From Sphaerisporangium melleum (lineage in GTDB: Bacteria > Actinomycetota > Actinomycetes > Streptosporangiales > Streptosporangiaceae): a stretch of 43,812 nt of DNA. Location: positions 1 to 43,812 of the forward strand of contig NZ_BMNT01000051.1 in assembly GCF_014646695.1 (NCBI RefSeq), given 5' to 3'. The first letter of the stretch is position 1. The number at the start of each line of letters is the position of its first letter. Below are positions 7,961-16,192 of the stretch, one piece after another. Made by a program: the position numbers and the translations under genes. The notes below the pieces were generated by a model. It ran no database searches, was not told the DNA's origin, and saw only the letters and a program-made list of their open reading frames with translations.

Positions 7961-8614
7961 ATGAACGCACCACCCTTCACCCTGCCGAGGATCACCGCGC
8001 TCCTCCGGCAGGCCGTACCGCGGCTCCTCGAAGGCGTCGTCGCCCCGCTCGCCGTGTTCTACACCGCGCTCGCCGTGCTCGGCCTCGACGGAGCACTGAT
8101 CGCCGCGGTGAGCTGGGTGTACGCGGGAGTGCTGTGGCGGCTGGTCCGCCGGCGGCCGGTGCCCGGCACGATGGTGCTCGCGGCCATCGCCATCACCGCG
8201 CGCGCCGCGCTGGGCTGGTGGACGGGCAGCGCCGTCGTCTACTTCCTCCAACCCGAGCTCGGCACCATCTGCATCAGCATGGCCTTCCTGGCCTCCGTGC
8301 GGCTGAACCGCCCCCTGGTGCAGAAGCTCACCCTCGACTACATCCATCTCCCCTCGGCCGTGCTGCGCCACGAGCGGGTGCGGCGGTTCTTCGCCCGCAT
8401 CACTCTGCTGTGGGCGTTCGTGCTGCTGGCCAACTCGGCGGTCAGCATCTGGCTGCTCCTGCACCAGTCCATCGGCACCTACCTGCTGGTCCGTACGTCC
8501 GTGGTGGCCGCCATCAGCGGAGCCGCGATCGCCGTCTCCGTCTACGCGTTCCGCCGGATGCTGCACCGCCTGCACACCGACACCCCCGCCGCCCCGGCCA
8601 TCACCGCCGGCTGA
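7961..8614 (+). CDS. VC0807-like integral membrane protein
   Basis: A 217-residue protein with about five or six hydrophobic segments. Features include WVYAGVLWRLVRRRPVPG and GTICISMAFLASVRLNRPLVQKL, which fit the VC0807 family of uncharacterised membrane proteins. Start ATG follows GGGGGGAAG at 5-10 bases upstream; the longer open frame starting at 7838 has poor codon use. A possible upstream element is ATGGGA (7880-7885) / TCCCAT (7896-7901), a 6-base inverted repeat. No functional partner is evident; the downstream SDR gene lies 139 bases away on the same strand. The role is unknown. Confidence 0.6.
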   Translation: MNAPPFTLPRITALLRQAVPRLLEGVVAPLAVFYTALAVLGLDGALIAAVSWVYAGVLWRLVRRRPVPGTMVLAAIAITARAALGWWTGSAVVYFLQPELGTICISMAFLASVRLNRPLVQKLTLDYIHLPSAVLRHERVRRFFARITLLWAFVLLANSAVSIWLLLHQSIGTYLLVRTSVVAAISGAAIAVSVYAFRRMLHRLHTDTPAAPAITAG

Positions 8615-8753
8615 CCCGCCCGCCCCCGGCCTGTCGTCCCGGCACGGCTTCTCTCCCCCGCTCTGTCCGCAGCACGCCTGATGGCGACATGTACGCCGAT
8701 GTGCGCATCTGGGCAAAGATGAGAGCGGTTCCGTACAGGGAGAGGACGAAGAC

Positions 8754-9473
8754 ATGGGATGCGCACTCGTGACCGGGGCGTCGCGGGGACTCGGTGCGGC
8801 CGTCGCCGAGCGACTGGCCGCCGACGGCTGGAAGGTCGTCGTCAACTACGCCCACGACACCGCGGGAGCGACCGCGGTCGCCGAACGCATCGGCGAGGCG
8901 GCCCACGTGGCCCGCTTCGACGTGACCGACGAGGAGTCGGTGGCGCGGGGTGTCGCGGAGATCCGCGAGCAGGTGGGCCCGATCGGCATCGTGGTGAACA
9001 ACGCGACCGGGCCGCAGCCGATGATGCCGATCGAGAAGCAGACCTGGCAGGACCACCTCGACCAGCTCGTGTTCTTCGTCAAGGCGCCGCTGCTGCTCCT
9101 GCACGCCGTGCTGCCCGACATGCGGGCCGCGGGCGGCGGCCGGATCATCAACATCGGCAGCGAGGTCGCCGATCTCGGCAACCCCGATTTCGGGCACTAC
9201 GTATCGGCCAAGGCGGCCATGCACGGCCTCACCCGCTCGTGGGCACGCGAGCTCGGGTCGCTCGGCATCACCGTGAACACGGTGGAACCCGGCTGGATCC
9301 CGGTGGAGCGTCATGCGGGCGACGACTGGAGCGACTACCAGGCCCGCCTGCCGCTCGGCCACATGGGCGTGCCCATGGACGTCGCCGAGGCCGTCGCGTT
9401 CCTCGCCTCCCCCGGCGCGCGCTTCATCACCGGCCAGCGTCTGGCCGTGAACGGCGGCAACACCCTGAGCTGA
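8754..9473 (+). CDS. Short-chain dehydrogenase/reductase (FabG-like)
   Basis: A 239-residue classical SDR with a complete Rossmann fold. The nucleotide-binding TGASRGLG is at residues 7-14, NNAT near 82-85, the catalytic Ser136 sits in IGSE, and Tyr149/Lys153 in YVSAK. The C-terminal end reads ITGQRLAVNGG, typical of FabG-like 3-oxoacyl reductases or sugar/alcohol dehydrogenases. Asn35-free, basic-poor residues after the second strand do not settle NAD versus NADP. Start ATG is preceded by GGAGAGGACGAAG. The substrate cannot be assigned: no fatty-acid or polyketide genes are near. It lies upstream of the PEP-synthase-like gene on the same strand, but the latter has its own strong promoter. 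Confidence 0.85.
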   Translation: MGCALVTGASRGLGAAVAERLAADGWKVVVNYAHDTAGATAVAERIGEAAHVARFDVTDEESVARGVAEIREQVGPIGIVVNNATGPQPMMPIEKQTWQDHLDQLVFFVKAPLLLLHAVLPDMRAAGGGRIINIGSEVADLGNPDFGHYVSAKAAMHGLTRSWARELGSLGITVNTVEPGWIPVERHAGDDWSDYQARLPLGHMGVPMDVAEAVAFLASPGARFITGQRLAVNGGNTLS

Positions 9474-9507
9474 TCGCCACCGGGCGGTGCCGCGGCGGAC
9501 GCGACCG

Positions 9508-9545
9508 AAACTCATCACCTGTTGATTTCATCAGGTGATGAGTTT
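9508..9545. promoter_or_regulatory. 14+14-bp inverted-repeat operator upstream of the phosphotransferase gene
   Basis: AAACTCATCACCTG (9508-9521) and CAGGTGATGAGTTT (9532-9545) are perfect 14-base arms around a 10-base spacer. The -35 hexamer falls in the spacer and the -10 begins at the last base of the right arm, so a dimeric or tetrameric repressor, for example of the TetR or MarR family, bound here would exclude RNA polymerase. No regulator gene is adjacent. As RNA it could also form a stem-loop, but most of it lies upstream of the predicted transcript start. Confidence 0.75.
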
Positions 9546-9550
9546 ATGTT
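9522..9550 (+). promoter_or_regulatory. Promoter of the Rph/PEP-synthase-like gene
   Basis: TTGATT (9522-9527), 17-base spacer, TATGTT (9545-9550). Predicted transcription start is near 9557, leaving about 65 bases of leader before the ATG at 9624. The promoter is embedded in the inverted repeat at 9508-9545. Confidence 0.65.
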
Positions 9551-9623
9551 GGCGTCACACACAGGACAGCGTCGCCAAGAGGGCGGGCCCCCGCCCGCCC
9601 GCGGCGCCCCAGGGAGACCGACC

Positions 9624-12278
9624 ATGCTCATCTCCGACGGTGACCGCCGGCTCGCCGGCTCCGAGCGCCACCCCCTCATCCTCGGCTTCCCGGACATCAC
9701 GGCCGACATGCTGCCGCTGGTCGGCGGCAAGGCCGCCAACCTCGGCGTGCTCACCCGGGCCGGGCTGCCGGTGCCGGCCGGTCTCTGCCTGACCACGCGC
9801 GCCTACCGCCGCGTAGCGGAAGGGGCGGGTCTTTCCGAGGTGCTGGACGCCCTCGCGCGCACCGCCGCCGACGACACCGCCGCCCTCGCCGAGCTGGCCG
9901 GCCGGGCGCGGGCCGCCGTCCTGGCCGCCCCGGTGCCGCCCGACATCGCGCGGGCCGTACGGGAGGCCGCCGACGGCCCGGTCGCGGTCCGCTCGTCCGC
10001 CACCGCCGAAGACCTGCCCGACGCGAGCTTCGCCGGCCAGCAGGACACCTTCCTCAACGTGGTCGGCCCGGACGCGGTGCTCGACGCCGTGCGCCGCTGC
10101 TGGGCGTCGCTGTGGACCGACCGCGCGGTCGCCTACCGCGCCGCGGCCGGCATCGACCACGGCGCCGTCCACCTGGCGGTGGTGATCCAGCGGATGGTGG
10201 CGGCCGAGGTCGCCGGGGTGATGTTCACCGCCAACCCGGTCACCGGCCGCCGCCGCGAGGTGGTGATCGACGCCGCGCCCGGTCTCGGCGAGGCGGTGGT
10301 GTCCGGCGCGGTCAACCCCGACCACTTCGTGGTGAGCCCGTCCGGGGCGATCGTCGAGCGGCGGCCCGGCGACAAGCGCACCGAGATCCGCCCGGTGGCG
10401 GGCGGCGGCACCGAGCAGGTGCGACGGGAGGGCGCGAGCGGGCCGTGCCTCACCGACGAGCAGGTCGTCGCCCTGGCACGGCTCGGCGCGCGGGTCGAGG
10501 ACCACTACGGCGCACCGCAGGACACCGAGTGGGCCATCGACGCCTCCGGCACGCTCTGGCTCACCCAGGCGCGGCCGATCACCACCCTCTACCCGCTGCC
10601 CGAGCCGGCGGCCGGCGGCCTTCGGGTGTACTTCTGCTTCAGTCTCGCCCAGGGACTGCACCGGCCGATCACCCCGATGGGCATGTCGGCCTTCCGCGCG
10701 CTGGCCGGCTCGGCCATCACCACCCTCTACGGCCCGCGCAAGGGCCCCCTCCCGGTCCACTACGCCGGCATGCGGATCTTCGGCGACGTGACCGGCATCA
10801 TGCGCGGCAGAGTGGGCCGTGCCATCGTGCCCCGGATGCTGGACGTGATGGAGGCCAGGTCTGCGGTCGTCCTGCGCGGCCTGTTCGACGATCCCCGGCT
10901 GAGCGTGACCCACCGGTCGCCGCTGCCGGCCGTGCGCCGGCTCGCGCGCGTCGCCCGCAGGTACCGCATACCCCTGCGCATCCTGCAGGACCTGCGCGAC
11001 CCCGCGACCGCGCGCCAGCGCGTCTCCTTTGTGGTGACGCGGCTCCGCGAGCGGCTGGCCCTGCACGAGGGCGCCACCGCCGCCGAGCGCCTGGACCATG
11101 TGGAGCACTGCCTGAGCTCACAGGTCGTGCCGCTGATCCCGAACATCGTGCCCGCCCCGGCCGCGGGGTTCCTGATGTTCGGGCTCGCCACCCGCCTGCT
11201 GCGTGGCCGCACCCGGCCGGGTGAGCTGCCGACCGTGCTGCGCGGGCTGCCGCACAACGTCACCACCGAGATGGACCTCGCGCTGTGGGAGGCGGCGGAG
11301 CGCATCCGCGTGGACGAGGCCGCCACCCGGGCCCTGAGCGGCCCGGACCTGCCGCGAGGTGCGTTGCCGCCCGTACTGCGCGAGGAGCTGGACCGCTTCC
11401 TTCACCGCTACGGGCACCGGGCCGTCGCCGAGATCGACCTCGGCGTGCCCCGCTGGTCGGACGACCCTTCGCACGTGCTCGGCGTCCTCGCCAACTACCT
11501 GCGGCTGGACGATCCGGCGCTGGCTCCCGACGTGCAGTTCGCGCGGGGCGCGCGCGAGGCGGAGGACATGATCGACACGCTGGCCCGCCGCGCGGGCGTC
11601 CTGCGGGGCCCGCTGGTCCGCTTCGCCCTGCGGCGCACCCGTGAGCTGGCCGGATACCGGGAGATGCCCAAGTACTGCTTCATCGTGGCCCTGGGCGAGA
11701 TGCGCCGGCACCTCGCGGCGGTGGGCGCCGAACTGGCCGCGCGCGGGCTGCTCGCCGAGCCGGACGACGTCTTCATGCTGACCATCGCCGAGGCGCGGGC
11801 CGGGCTCGGCGGCGCCGACCGGCGCGAGCCGGTCCGGGAGCGCCGGGCGGCCTACGAGCGGGAGCTGCGGCGCAGGCACATCCCCCGGGTGCTGCTCTCC
11901 GACGGCACCGAGCCCGAGGCGGTGGGCACGGCGGCGCCCGTCGAGGGTGCGCTGACCGGCACCCCGGCCTCGCCCGGCTCAGTCACCGGGAAGGCACGGG
12001 TCGTCCTGGACCCGGTGGGCGCGCACCTCGCGCCTGGGGAGATCCTGGTGGCCCCGTCCACCGACCCGGGCTGGACGCCGCTCTTCCTGACCGCCGGCGG
12101 CCTGGTCATGGAGATGGGCGGCGCCAACTCCCACGGCGCGGTCGTGGCCCGCGAGTACGGCATCCCCGCGGTGGTCGGCGTCCCGGACGCCACCTCGCGC
12201 ATCGCCACCGGGGACGAGATCACCGTGGACGGCACCGGCGGCGCGGTCGTCCTGCCCCCGGTGAAGGACGCCGGCTAG
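9624..12278 (+). CDS. Rifampin phosphotransferase / PEP-synthase-like dikinase
   Basis: 884 residues in the three-part layout of rifampin phosphotransferases and PEP synthases. The N-terminal ATP-binding half has LVGGKAANLGVLTRAGLPVPAG near residue 30 and AVRSSATAEDLPDASFAGQQDTF in the middle of the grasp fold. A central variable region follows (about 330-740; begins LAQGLHRPITPMGM). The C-terminal swivelling phosphohistidine domain has TDPGWTPLFLTAGG and NSHGAVVAREYGIPAVVG, in which His837 is the phospho-acceptor. The TDPGWTPLF and SHGAVVAREYG strings are very like Rph. The enzyme should move the ATP beta-phosphate through His to an acceptor: pyruvate, a rifamycin or another small molecule. 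The ATG at 9624 is chosen for the AGGGAG 9 bases upstream and because the longer frame would begin inside the promoter. Confidence 0.8.
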   Translation: MLISDGDRRLAGSERHPLILGFPDITADMLPLVGGKAANLGVLTRAGLPVPAGLCLTTRAYRRVAEGAGLSEVLDALARTAADDTAALAELAGRARAAVLAAPVPPDIARAVREAADGPVAVRSSATAEDLPDASFAGQQDTFLNVVGPDAVLDAVRRCWASLWTDRAVAYRAAAGIDHGAVHLAVVIQRMVAAEVAGVMFTANPVTGRRREVVIDAAPGLGEAVVSGAVNPDHFVVSPSGAIVERRPGDKRTEIRPVAGGGTEQVRREGASGPCLTDEQVVALARLGARVEDHYGAPQDTEWAIDASGTLWLTQARPITTLYPLPEPAAGGLRVYFCFSLAQGLHRPITPMGMSAFRALAGSAITTLYGPRKGPLPVHYAGMRIFGDVTGIMRGRVGRAIVPRMLDVMEARSAVVLRGLFDDPRLSVTHRSPLPAVRRLARVARRYRIPLRILQDLRDPATARQRVSFVVTRLRERLALHEGATAAERLDHVEHCLSSQVVPLIPNIVPAPAAGFLMFGLATRLLRGRTRPGELPTVLRGLPHNVTTEMDLALWEAAERIRVDEAATRALSGPDLPRGALPPVLREELDRFLHRYGHRAVAEIDLGVPRWSDDPSHVLGVLANYLRLDDPALAPDVQFARGAREAEDMIDTLARRAGVLRGPLVRFALRRTRELAGYREMPKYCFIVALGEMRRHLAAVGAELAARGLLAEPDDVFMLTIAEARAGLGGADRREPVRERRAAYERELRRRHIPRVLLSDGTEPEAVGTAAPVEGALTGTPASPGSVTGKARVVLDPVGAHLAPGEILVAPSTDPGWTPLFLTAGGLVMEMGGANSHGAVVAREYGIPAVVGVPDATSRIATGDEITVDGTGGAVVLPPVKDAG

Positions 12279-13186
12279 GAGGACGCCAGGGTCGGCAGCA
12301 GGCGCCGGGTGCGGACCGCGTCGTCGCCGGAGACGAACACGGCGGCCACGAAGTCGGTCACCCCGGCCGCGGCCAGGCCGGCGATGCGCTCGGCGACCTC
12401 GTCCTCCCCGCCGACGATCGCCACGTCCGCCGGACCCTGCGCACCCTCGCGGTCGAGCATGGCCCGGTAGGACGGCAGCTGGCCGTAGATGGAGTAGATC
12501 TTCGCGGCGCGTTCCCTGGCCGCCGCCTCGTCGCCGGTGACGGCCACCGGGAGGGCGCACACGATGCGGGGAGCGGGCCGGCCGGCCTCCCGGGCGGCCT
12601 CGGTGATGGCGGGAACGACGTGCTCGGCGACGGTGCGCGGCCCGGTCATCCACAGGATCGTGCCGTCCGCCGCCCGTCCCGTCACGCCGAGCATGCGCGG
12701 CGCCAGCGCGGCGACCAGCAGCGGGACCTCGCCGGCGCGGGGCGTGCTCAGCTCGACGTGCGCCGCGACGGTCTCCCCGTCGACGTCGGCCCGCTCGCCG
12801 CGCAGCAAGGGGCCCAGCACCGAGAGGTACTCGCGCATGTGCCGGGCCGGCCGGTCGTACCGGTAGCCGTACATGTCCTCGATCACGAGCCGGTGGGAGA
12901 GGCCGATCCCGAGCGTGAGCCGCCCGCCGAGGGCCAGGCTCGCGGTGAGCGCCTGCTGGGCCAGGACGGCCGGGTGGCGGGGGTAAGTGGGCACCACCGC
13001 GGTGCCGAGCTCGATGCCCGGGACCCGGGGACCGGCGGCGGCGAGCGCGGTCAGCGCGTCCACGCCGAAGATGTTGGAGAGCCAGGCCGAGCTGAAGCCG
13101 TCACCGGCCGCGCCCGCGATGTTCTCCTCCAGCTTGGCGATGGCGTCCGGCCCCGAGGGCTCGTTCAGGTACAGCCCGATGCGCAT
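12275..13186 (-). CDS. F420-dependent LLM-class oxidoreductase
   Basis: A 303-residue luciferase-like monooxygenase-fold protein. It begins MRIGLYLNEPSG and has the family strands LGTAVVPTYPRHP, LTLGIGLSHR and the hinge VPLLVAALAPRMLGVTGRAADGTILWM. It is closest to the actinobacterial F420-dependent LLM subfamily related to Mycobacterium smegmatis MSMEG_4879 (TIGR03564-like). It should use reduced F420 to reduce an unknown substrate. Its stop overlaps the stop of the convergent phosphotransferase gene by four bases. No partner genes suggest a pathway. Start ATG has GGACGG closely upstream. Confidence 0.82.
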   Translation of the reverse strand: MRIGLYLNEPSGPDAIAKLEENIAGAAGDGFSSAWLSNIFGVDALTALAAAGPRVPGIELGTAVVPTYPRHPAVLAQQALTASLALGGRLTLGIGLSHRLVIEDMYGYRYDRPARHMREYLSVLGPLLRGERADVDGETVAAHVELSTPRAGEVPLLVAALAPRMLGVTGRAADGTILWMTGPRTVAEHVVPAITEAAREAGRPAPRIVCALPVAVTGDEAAARERAAKIYSIYGQLPSYRAMLDREGAQGPADVAIVGGEDEVAERIAGLAAAGVTDFVAAVFVSGDDAVRTRRLLPTLASS

Positions 13187-13456
13187 GTCCGTCCAATCCC
13201 GCGAAACCGAATCATGTTCTGCCCTGCTCCCCGCTCATCGTACGCACCGGACGCCGCGCGCGTGAACGGTTCACCGGCACCCGCCTCGGCCACGGACATC
13301 GGCATGCATGGCGGACCGGGAACGCGCGGGGCACGTCCGGGGCACGGCGGCACGGGCCAGCGCCACGAGGGCCGGGCGGTGTGGACCGCCGCGGTACCGC
13401 ATCGCGCACGCCCATCGGGGTGAGGCGAGCACGATGGGTCCCGGCGCGGACGGCGC

Positions 13457-13921
13457 ATGATCGGTAGAATCACGGGAGTGCGAGGTGTGCTGGTGACCGG
13501 TCCGCTCGTCCTGCTGGCGCTGCTGGCCTGCGGGTGCGGCGGCGCCCGGCCGAGCCTGGAGGAGGCCACCCGCCTCCTGCGCGACGACGGCGCCGCGCTG
13601 AGCCGGCTCGCCCTGCCCGGCAAGGCCGTCACGCTCACCAGGGAGACCTCCGGCTGCCCGGCGGGCACCGCGCGCGGCGTCTACACCCTGACCGGCGACC
13701 TGCCGCAGGACTCCGGCGCCCAGGCGCCGGCCGCGGTGGCCTCGACTCTGGCCGCCGAGTTCCATCGCATGGGGTACCAGGAGGGCGAGAGCCCGCAGGA
13801 ACGGTTCGGCCTGAACGTCAGCGTCGTGCGGAAGGAGTCCCTGGGCATCGTGTTCACGGTGGCCCTGCGCTCCGAAAGGCCGAACGTCGAGATCACCGGC
13901 ACCACCGCCTGCGCCTCCTGA
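13457..13921 (+). CDS. Putative lipoprotein of unknown function
   Basis: 154 residues. A hydrophobic N-terminus (VLVTGPLVLLALLAC) ends in a lipobox-like LLAC with Cys25 as the lipidation site. The mature part is a small alpha/beta-looking domain (about 32-154) with two further cysteines near 60 and 152 that could form a disulfide. It resembles the many small actinobacterial lipoproteins of unknown role; I recognise no named family. Alternative GTG start a few codons downstream (13481) follows CGGGAG and would shorten the signal peptide slightly. Followed by the initiator tRNA gene. Confidence 0.6.
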   Translation: MIGRITGVRGVLVTGPLVLLALLACGCGGARPSLEEATRLLRDDGAALSRLALPGKAVTLTRETSGCPAGTARGVYTLTGDLPQDSGAQAPAAVASTLAAEFHRMGYQEGESPQERFGLNVSVVRKESLGIVFTVALRSERPNVEITGTTACAS

Positions 13922-13955
13922 GCGCCCGTGTCTCCCGCCCTACGCGGTATTAGGT

Positions 13956-13983
13956 TTGCGCACACCGAGATCAGCGGTATGGT
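13956..13983 (+). promoter_or_regulatory. Promoter of the initiator tRNA gene
   Basis: TTGCGC (13956-13961), 16-base spacer, TATGGT (13978-13983). The predicted start lies about 5 bases before the mature tRNA 5' end, a compact arrangement usual for tRNA transcription units. Confidence 0.6.
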
Positions 13984-13994
13984 TATTTCAGCGA

Positions 13995-14068
13995 CGCGGG
14001 GTGGAGCAGCTCGGTAGCTCGCTGGGCTCATAACCCAGAGGTCGCAGGTTCAAATCCTGCCCCCGCTA
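13995..14068 (+). tRNA. Initiator tRNA-fMet (CAT)
   Basis: A 74-base cloverleaf without encoded CCA. The acceptor stem CGCGGGG / CCCCGCT pairs except at position 1-72 (C.U), the unpaired end that marks initiator tRNAs. The D arm is GAGC..GCTC, the anticodon stem-loop is CTGGG-CTCATAA-CCCAG with the three consecutive G-C pairs of initiators, and the T arm GCAGG-TTCAAAT-CCTGC is perfect. It closely matches actinobacterial tRNA-fMet genes. It stands alone between a promoter and a strong terminator. Confidence 0.97.
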
Positions 14069-14073
14069 CCTAG

Positions 14074-14106
14074 AAGGCCCTGGTCACCACTGGTGACCAG
14101 GGCCTT
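14074..14106 (+). terminator. Strong terminator of the initiator tRNA
   Basis: AAGGCCCTGGTCACC (14074-14088) and GGTGACCAGGGCCTT (14092-14106): a perfect 15-base stem with a 3-base loop, followed by GTTCTTT. It starts 6 bases after the tRNA. It may also stop leftward RNase Z transcription, which runs away from it, only if antisense reading occurs. Confidence 0.9.
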
Positions 14107-14184
14107 GTTCTTTGCGTACCGGGTGCGGGCGATCTCTCCGCGGTAATCGGAACTCAATCGCACCTCGGCGTTCGGGCCGCGATC

Positions 14185-15144
14185 TCAGCGGCCGGCGGTC
14201 GTCTCGCCGGCCGGGGCATGCGATCGGGGCGGGACGGGGACGCGGGTGAGGTCCTCGGCCACGACGATCTCGCCGGGAAATTGACGGGCGGCCTGCGCGC
14301 CGAAGGCCGCGGGGTCGCTGTAGCGCTGGGAGAAGTGCGTGAGCACCAGGCGGCGAACCCCGCACTCGCGGGCCACCCGCCCGGCCTCCCCCGCGGTCAG
14401 GTGTCCGAAGTCGTGGGCCAGGCGGGCGTCCTCGTCCAGGAACGTCGACTCGATCACCAGCAGGTCGGCCCGGTCGGCCAGGGTGAAGACGCCCTCGCAC
14501 AGCCGGGTGTCCATGACGAACGCGAACCGCTGGCCGATGCGCGGCACGCTGACCTCCTCCAGGGTTACCGTGCGCCCGCCCGCCCGGATCGATTTCTCGC
14601 GCTGCAGTTCACTGACGCGCGGACCGGCGATGCCGTGTTCGCGCAACCGCTCGGGCAGCATCCGCCGCCCGTCCGGCTCGACCAGCCGGTACCCGTAGGT
14701 CGGAAGCTGGTGGTCCAAGGCGTGCGCCTCGATCCGGCCGAAGCGTCCTTCCGCGATGACGCCGTCCCCGCCGACCGGCTGGGCGATCACCGTGGCGGTC
14801 TCGTGGTAGGAGCTGGCGTGCCGCAGCCGGGCGAAGTACTCCGCGCCCTCGGCCGGGAAATGGGCGAACACCGGGTGCGGCACCCGGTCCAGCGACATGC
14901 GCTGGATCACTCCCGGCACGCCGAGGCAGTGGTCGCCGTGGAAGTGGCTGATCAGGATGCGGTCGACGTCGGTGGCCGCGACACCCGCCATGATCATCTG
15001 CCGCTGGGTGCCCTCCCCCGGATCGAACAGCAGCCCTGCCCCGTCCCACCGCAGGAGATACCCGTTGTGGTTGCGCCGCCGGGTCGGCGTCTGACTACCG
15101 GTCCCAAGAACGACGAGCTCACGCGATGACACCCCAGACACCAT
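14185..15144 (-). CDS. rnz: Ribonuclease Z (tRNA 3' processing endonuclease)
   Basis: A 319-residue metallo-beta-lactamase-fold protein of the ElaC/RNase Z family. It matches actinobacterial RNase Z from [15 protein letters not shown] onward. Zinc ligands are in HFHGDH (residues 67-72), the [10 protein letters not shown] motif and LTHFSQRY near the C-terminus. It cuts tRNA precursors just after the discriminator base so that CCA can be added. That fits the neighbouring tRNA-fMet gene, which lacks encoded CCA. The ATG at 15144 is preferred; an ATG at 15168 and a GTG at 15132 are alternatives, and none has a clear ribosome-binding site. It follows the hydrolase gene after a short gap on the same strand and may be the last gene of that operon. 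Confidence 0.92.
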   Translation of the reverse strand: MVSGVSSRELVVLGTGSQTPTRRRNHNGYLLRWDGAGLLFDPGEGTQRQMIMAGVAATDVDRILISHFHGDHCLGVPGVIQRMSLDRVPHPVFAHFPAEGAEYFARLRHASSYHETATVIAQPVGGDGVIAEGRFGRIEAHALDHQLPTYGYRLVEPDGRRMLPERLREHGIAGPRVSELQREKSIRAGGRTVTLEEVSVPRIGQRFAFVMDTRLCEGVFTLADRADLLVIESTFLDEDARLAHDFGHLTAGEAGRVARECGVRRLVLTHFSQRYSDPAAFGAQAARQFPGEIVVAEDLTRVPVPPRSHAPAGETTAGR

Positions 15145-15189
15145 AAGCCAGGCCCGGACCGGCCGCATCGCCCCGGTCGACCGGCCGGG

Positions 15190-16077
15190 TCACAGGTGGG
15201 TGGTGAGGAAGGCGGTGGTCTCGGTGACGGCCTGGGTGACGTAGGGCTCGGTGTCGTAGAGGTCGATGTGCAGCCTGGCGTCCAGCCAGACGATCTTCTT
15301 GGGCTCGCCCATGCGCTTGTAGGCCTCCTCGGCGCCCTCCGGCGAGCAGAAGCGGTCGACGACGCCGTGGACGATCAGGCCGGGCTTTGGAGAGAGGAAG
15401 TCGGCGCCCATCATGTTGTCCACGGTGATCAGCTCCCGGATCGATGCCCTGGTGACCTCGTTGACCCACGAGGGCGCCGCGGACCGCTCGGTGCCGTAGT
15501 ACGCGAACGGCTCGTCGCCGGGCATGGCGGCCTCGCCGGACGCGGCGACCGCAGGGAGGTACTCCGGCTCGCCGCCCTGGTCCTGCCGTTCGAGGACCTC
15601 GCTGAACGAGGCGAGGGCCTGCGCGTACCCCTGCTCGGTCATGCCCGACCGCATGGCGTAGGGGTCGTTGTAGGCGCCGGCGATGCCGACGAAGACCTTC
15701 ACCCGCGGGTCGAAGGCGGCGAAGCGCAAGGCGTAGCCGGCGCCGAGGCAGATGCCGACCACTCCGACGCGATCGCCGTCCACGCCGGGCAGGGCGCGCA
15801 GGTAGGAGACGGCGGCGCGCAGGTCGTGCAGCTTGCCCTGCGGGTCCTCGTGCCGGCGGGGCAGCCCTTCGGACTCGCCGAAGTTGCGGTGGTCGAAGGC
15901 GAGGGTGACGTACCCCGCGTCGGCGAGCCGCGCGGCGTACAGGCCGGTCACCTGCTCTTTGACCCCGGTGAACGGGCCGGTGAGCACCAGCGCCGGACGC
16001 GGACGGTCACCCGGCGGCACGCGGAGGTCACCGGCGAGCGTGACGCCGCCGGCGGTGAAGTGGACTCGTTCGGCCAT
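15190..16077 (-). CDS. Alpha/beta hydrolase with cysteine nucleophile (DLH-like)
   Basis: A 295-residue cytoplasmic alpha/beta hydrolase. The nucleophile elbow reads GICLGAG, placing Cys110 where most hydrolases have Ser, as in dienelactone hydrolase. The acid is probably Asp241 (VHGVVDRF) and the base His270 (ARLHIDLYD). The N-terminal LTGPFTGVKEQV and FDHRNFGESEG strands form the oxyanion-hole region. Its substrate is unknown. It lies between the S9 peptidase (115 bases upstream) and RNase Z (about 45 bases downstream) on the same strand, so it may belong to the amidoligase operon. If so it could act on an ester, thioester or lactone intermediate; this is inference only. Confidence 0.75.
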   Translation of the reverse strand: MAERVHFTAGGVTLAGDLRVPPGDRPRPALVLTGPFTGVKEQVTGLYAARLADAGYVTLAFDHRNFGESEGLPRRHEDPQGKLHDLRAAVSYLRALPGVDGDRVGVVGICLGAGYALRFAAFDPRVKVFVGIAGAYNDPYAMRSGMTEQGYAQALASFSEVLERQDQGGEPEYLPAVAASGEAAMPGDEPFAYYGTERSAAPSWVNEVTRASIRELITVDNMMGADFLSPKPGLIVHGVVDRFCSPEGAEEAYKRMGEPKKIVWLDARLHIDLYDTEPYVTQAVTETTAFLTTHL

Positions 16078-16192
16078 GCCGGTAAGTCAACCCCATCGGA
16101 TTCCCGGCGCGCCAATCCTTTCGCGCCACAGCGCCGTGGCCGCCGGGCGCGCCGGCGGGTGGTTCCCGCGGCGCGCCGGGACGACGGTCGCT

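Noticed and set aside
9475-9623. Rifamycin-associated element upstream of the Rph-like gene
   Set aside because: No sequence resembling the known 19-bp element was seen; the inverted repeat present is unrelated.
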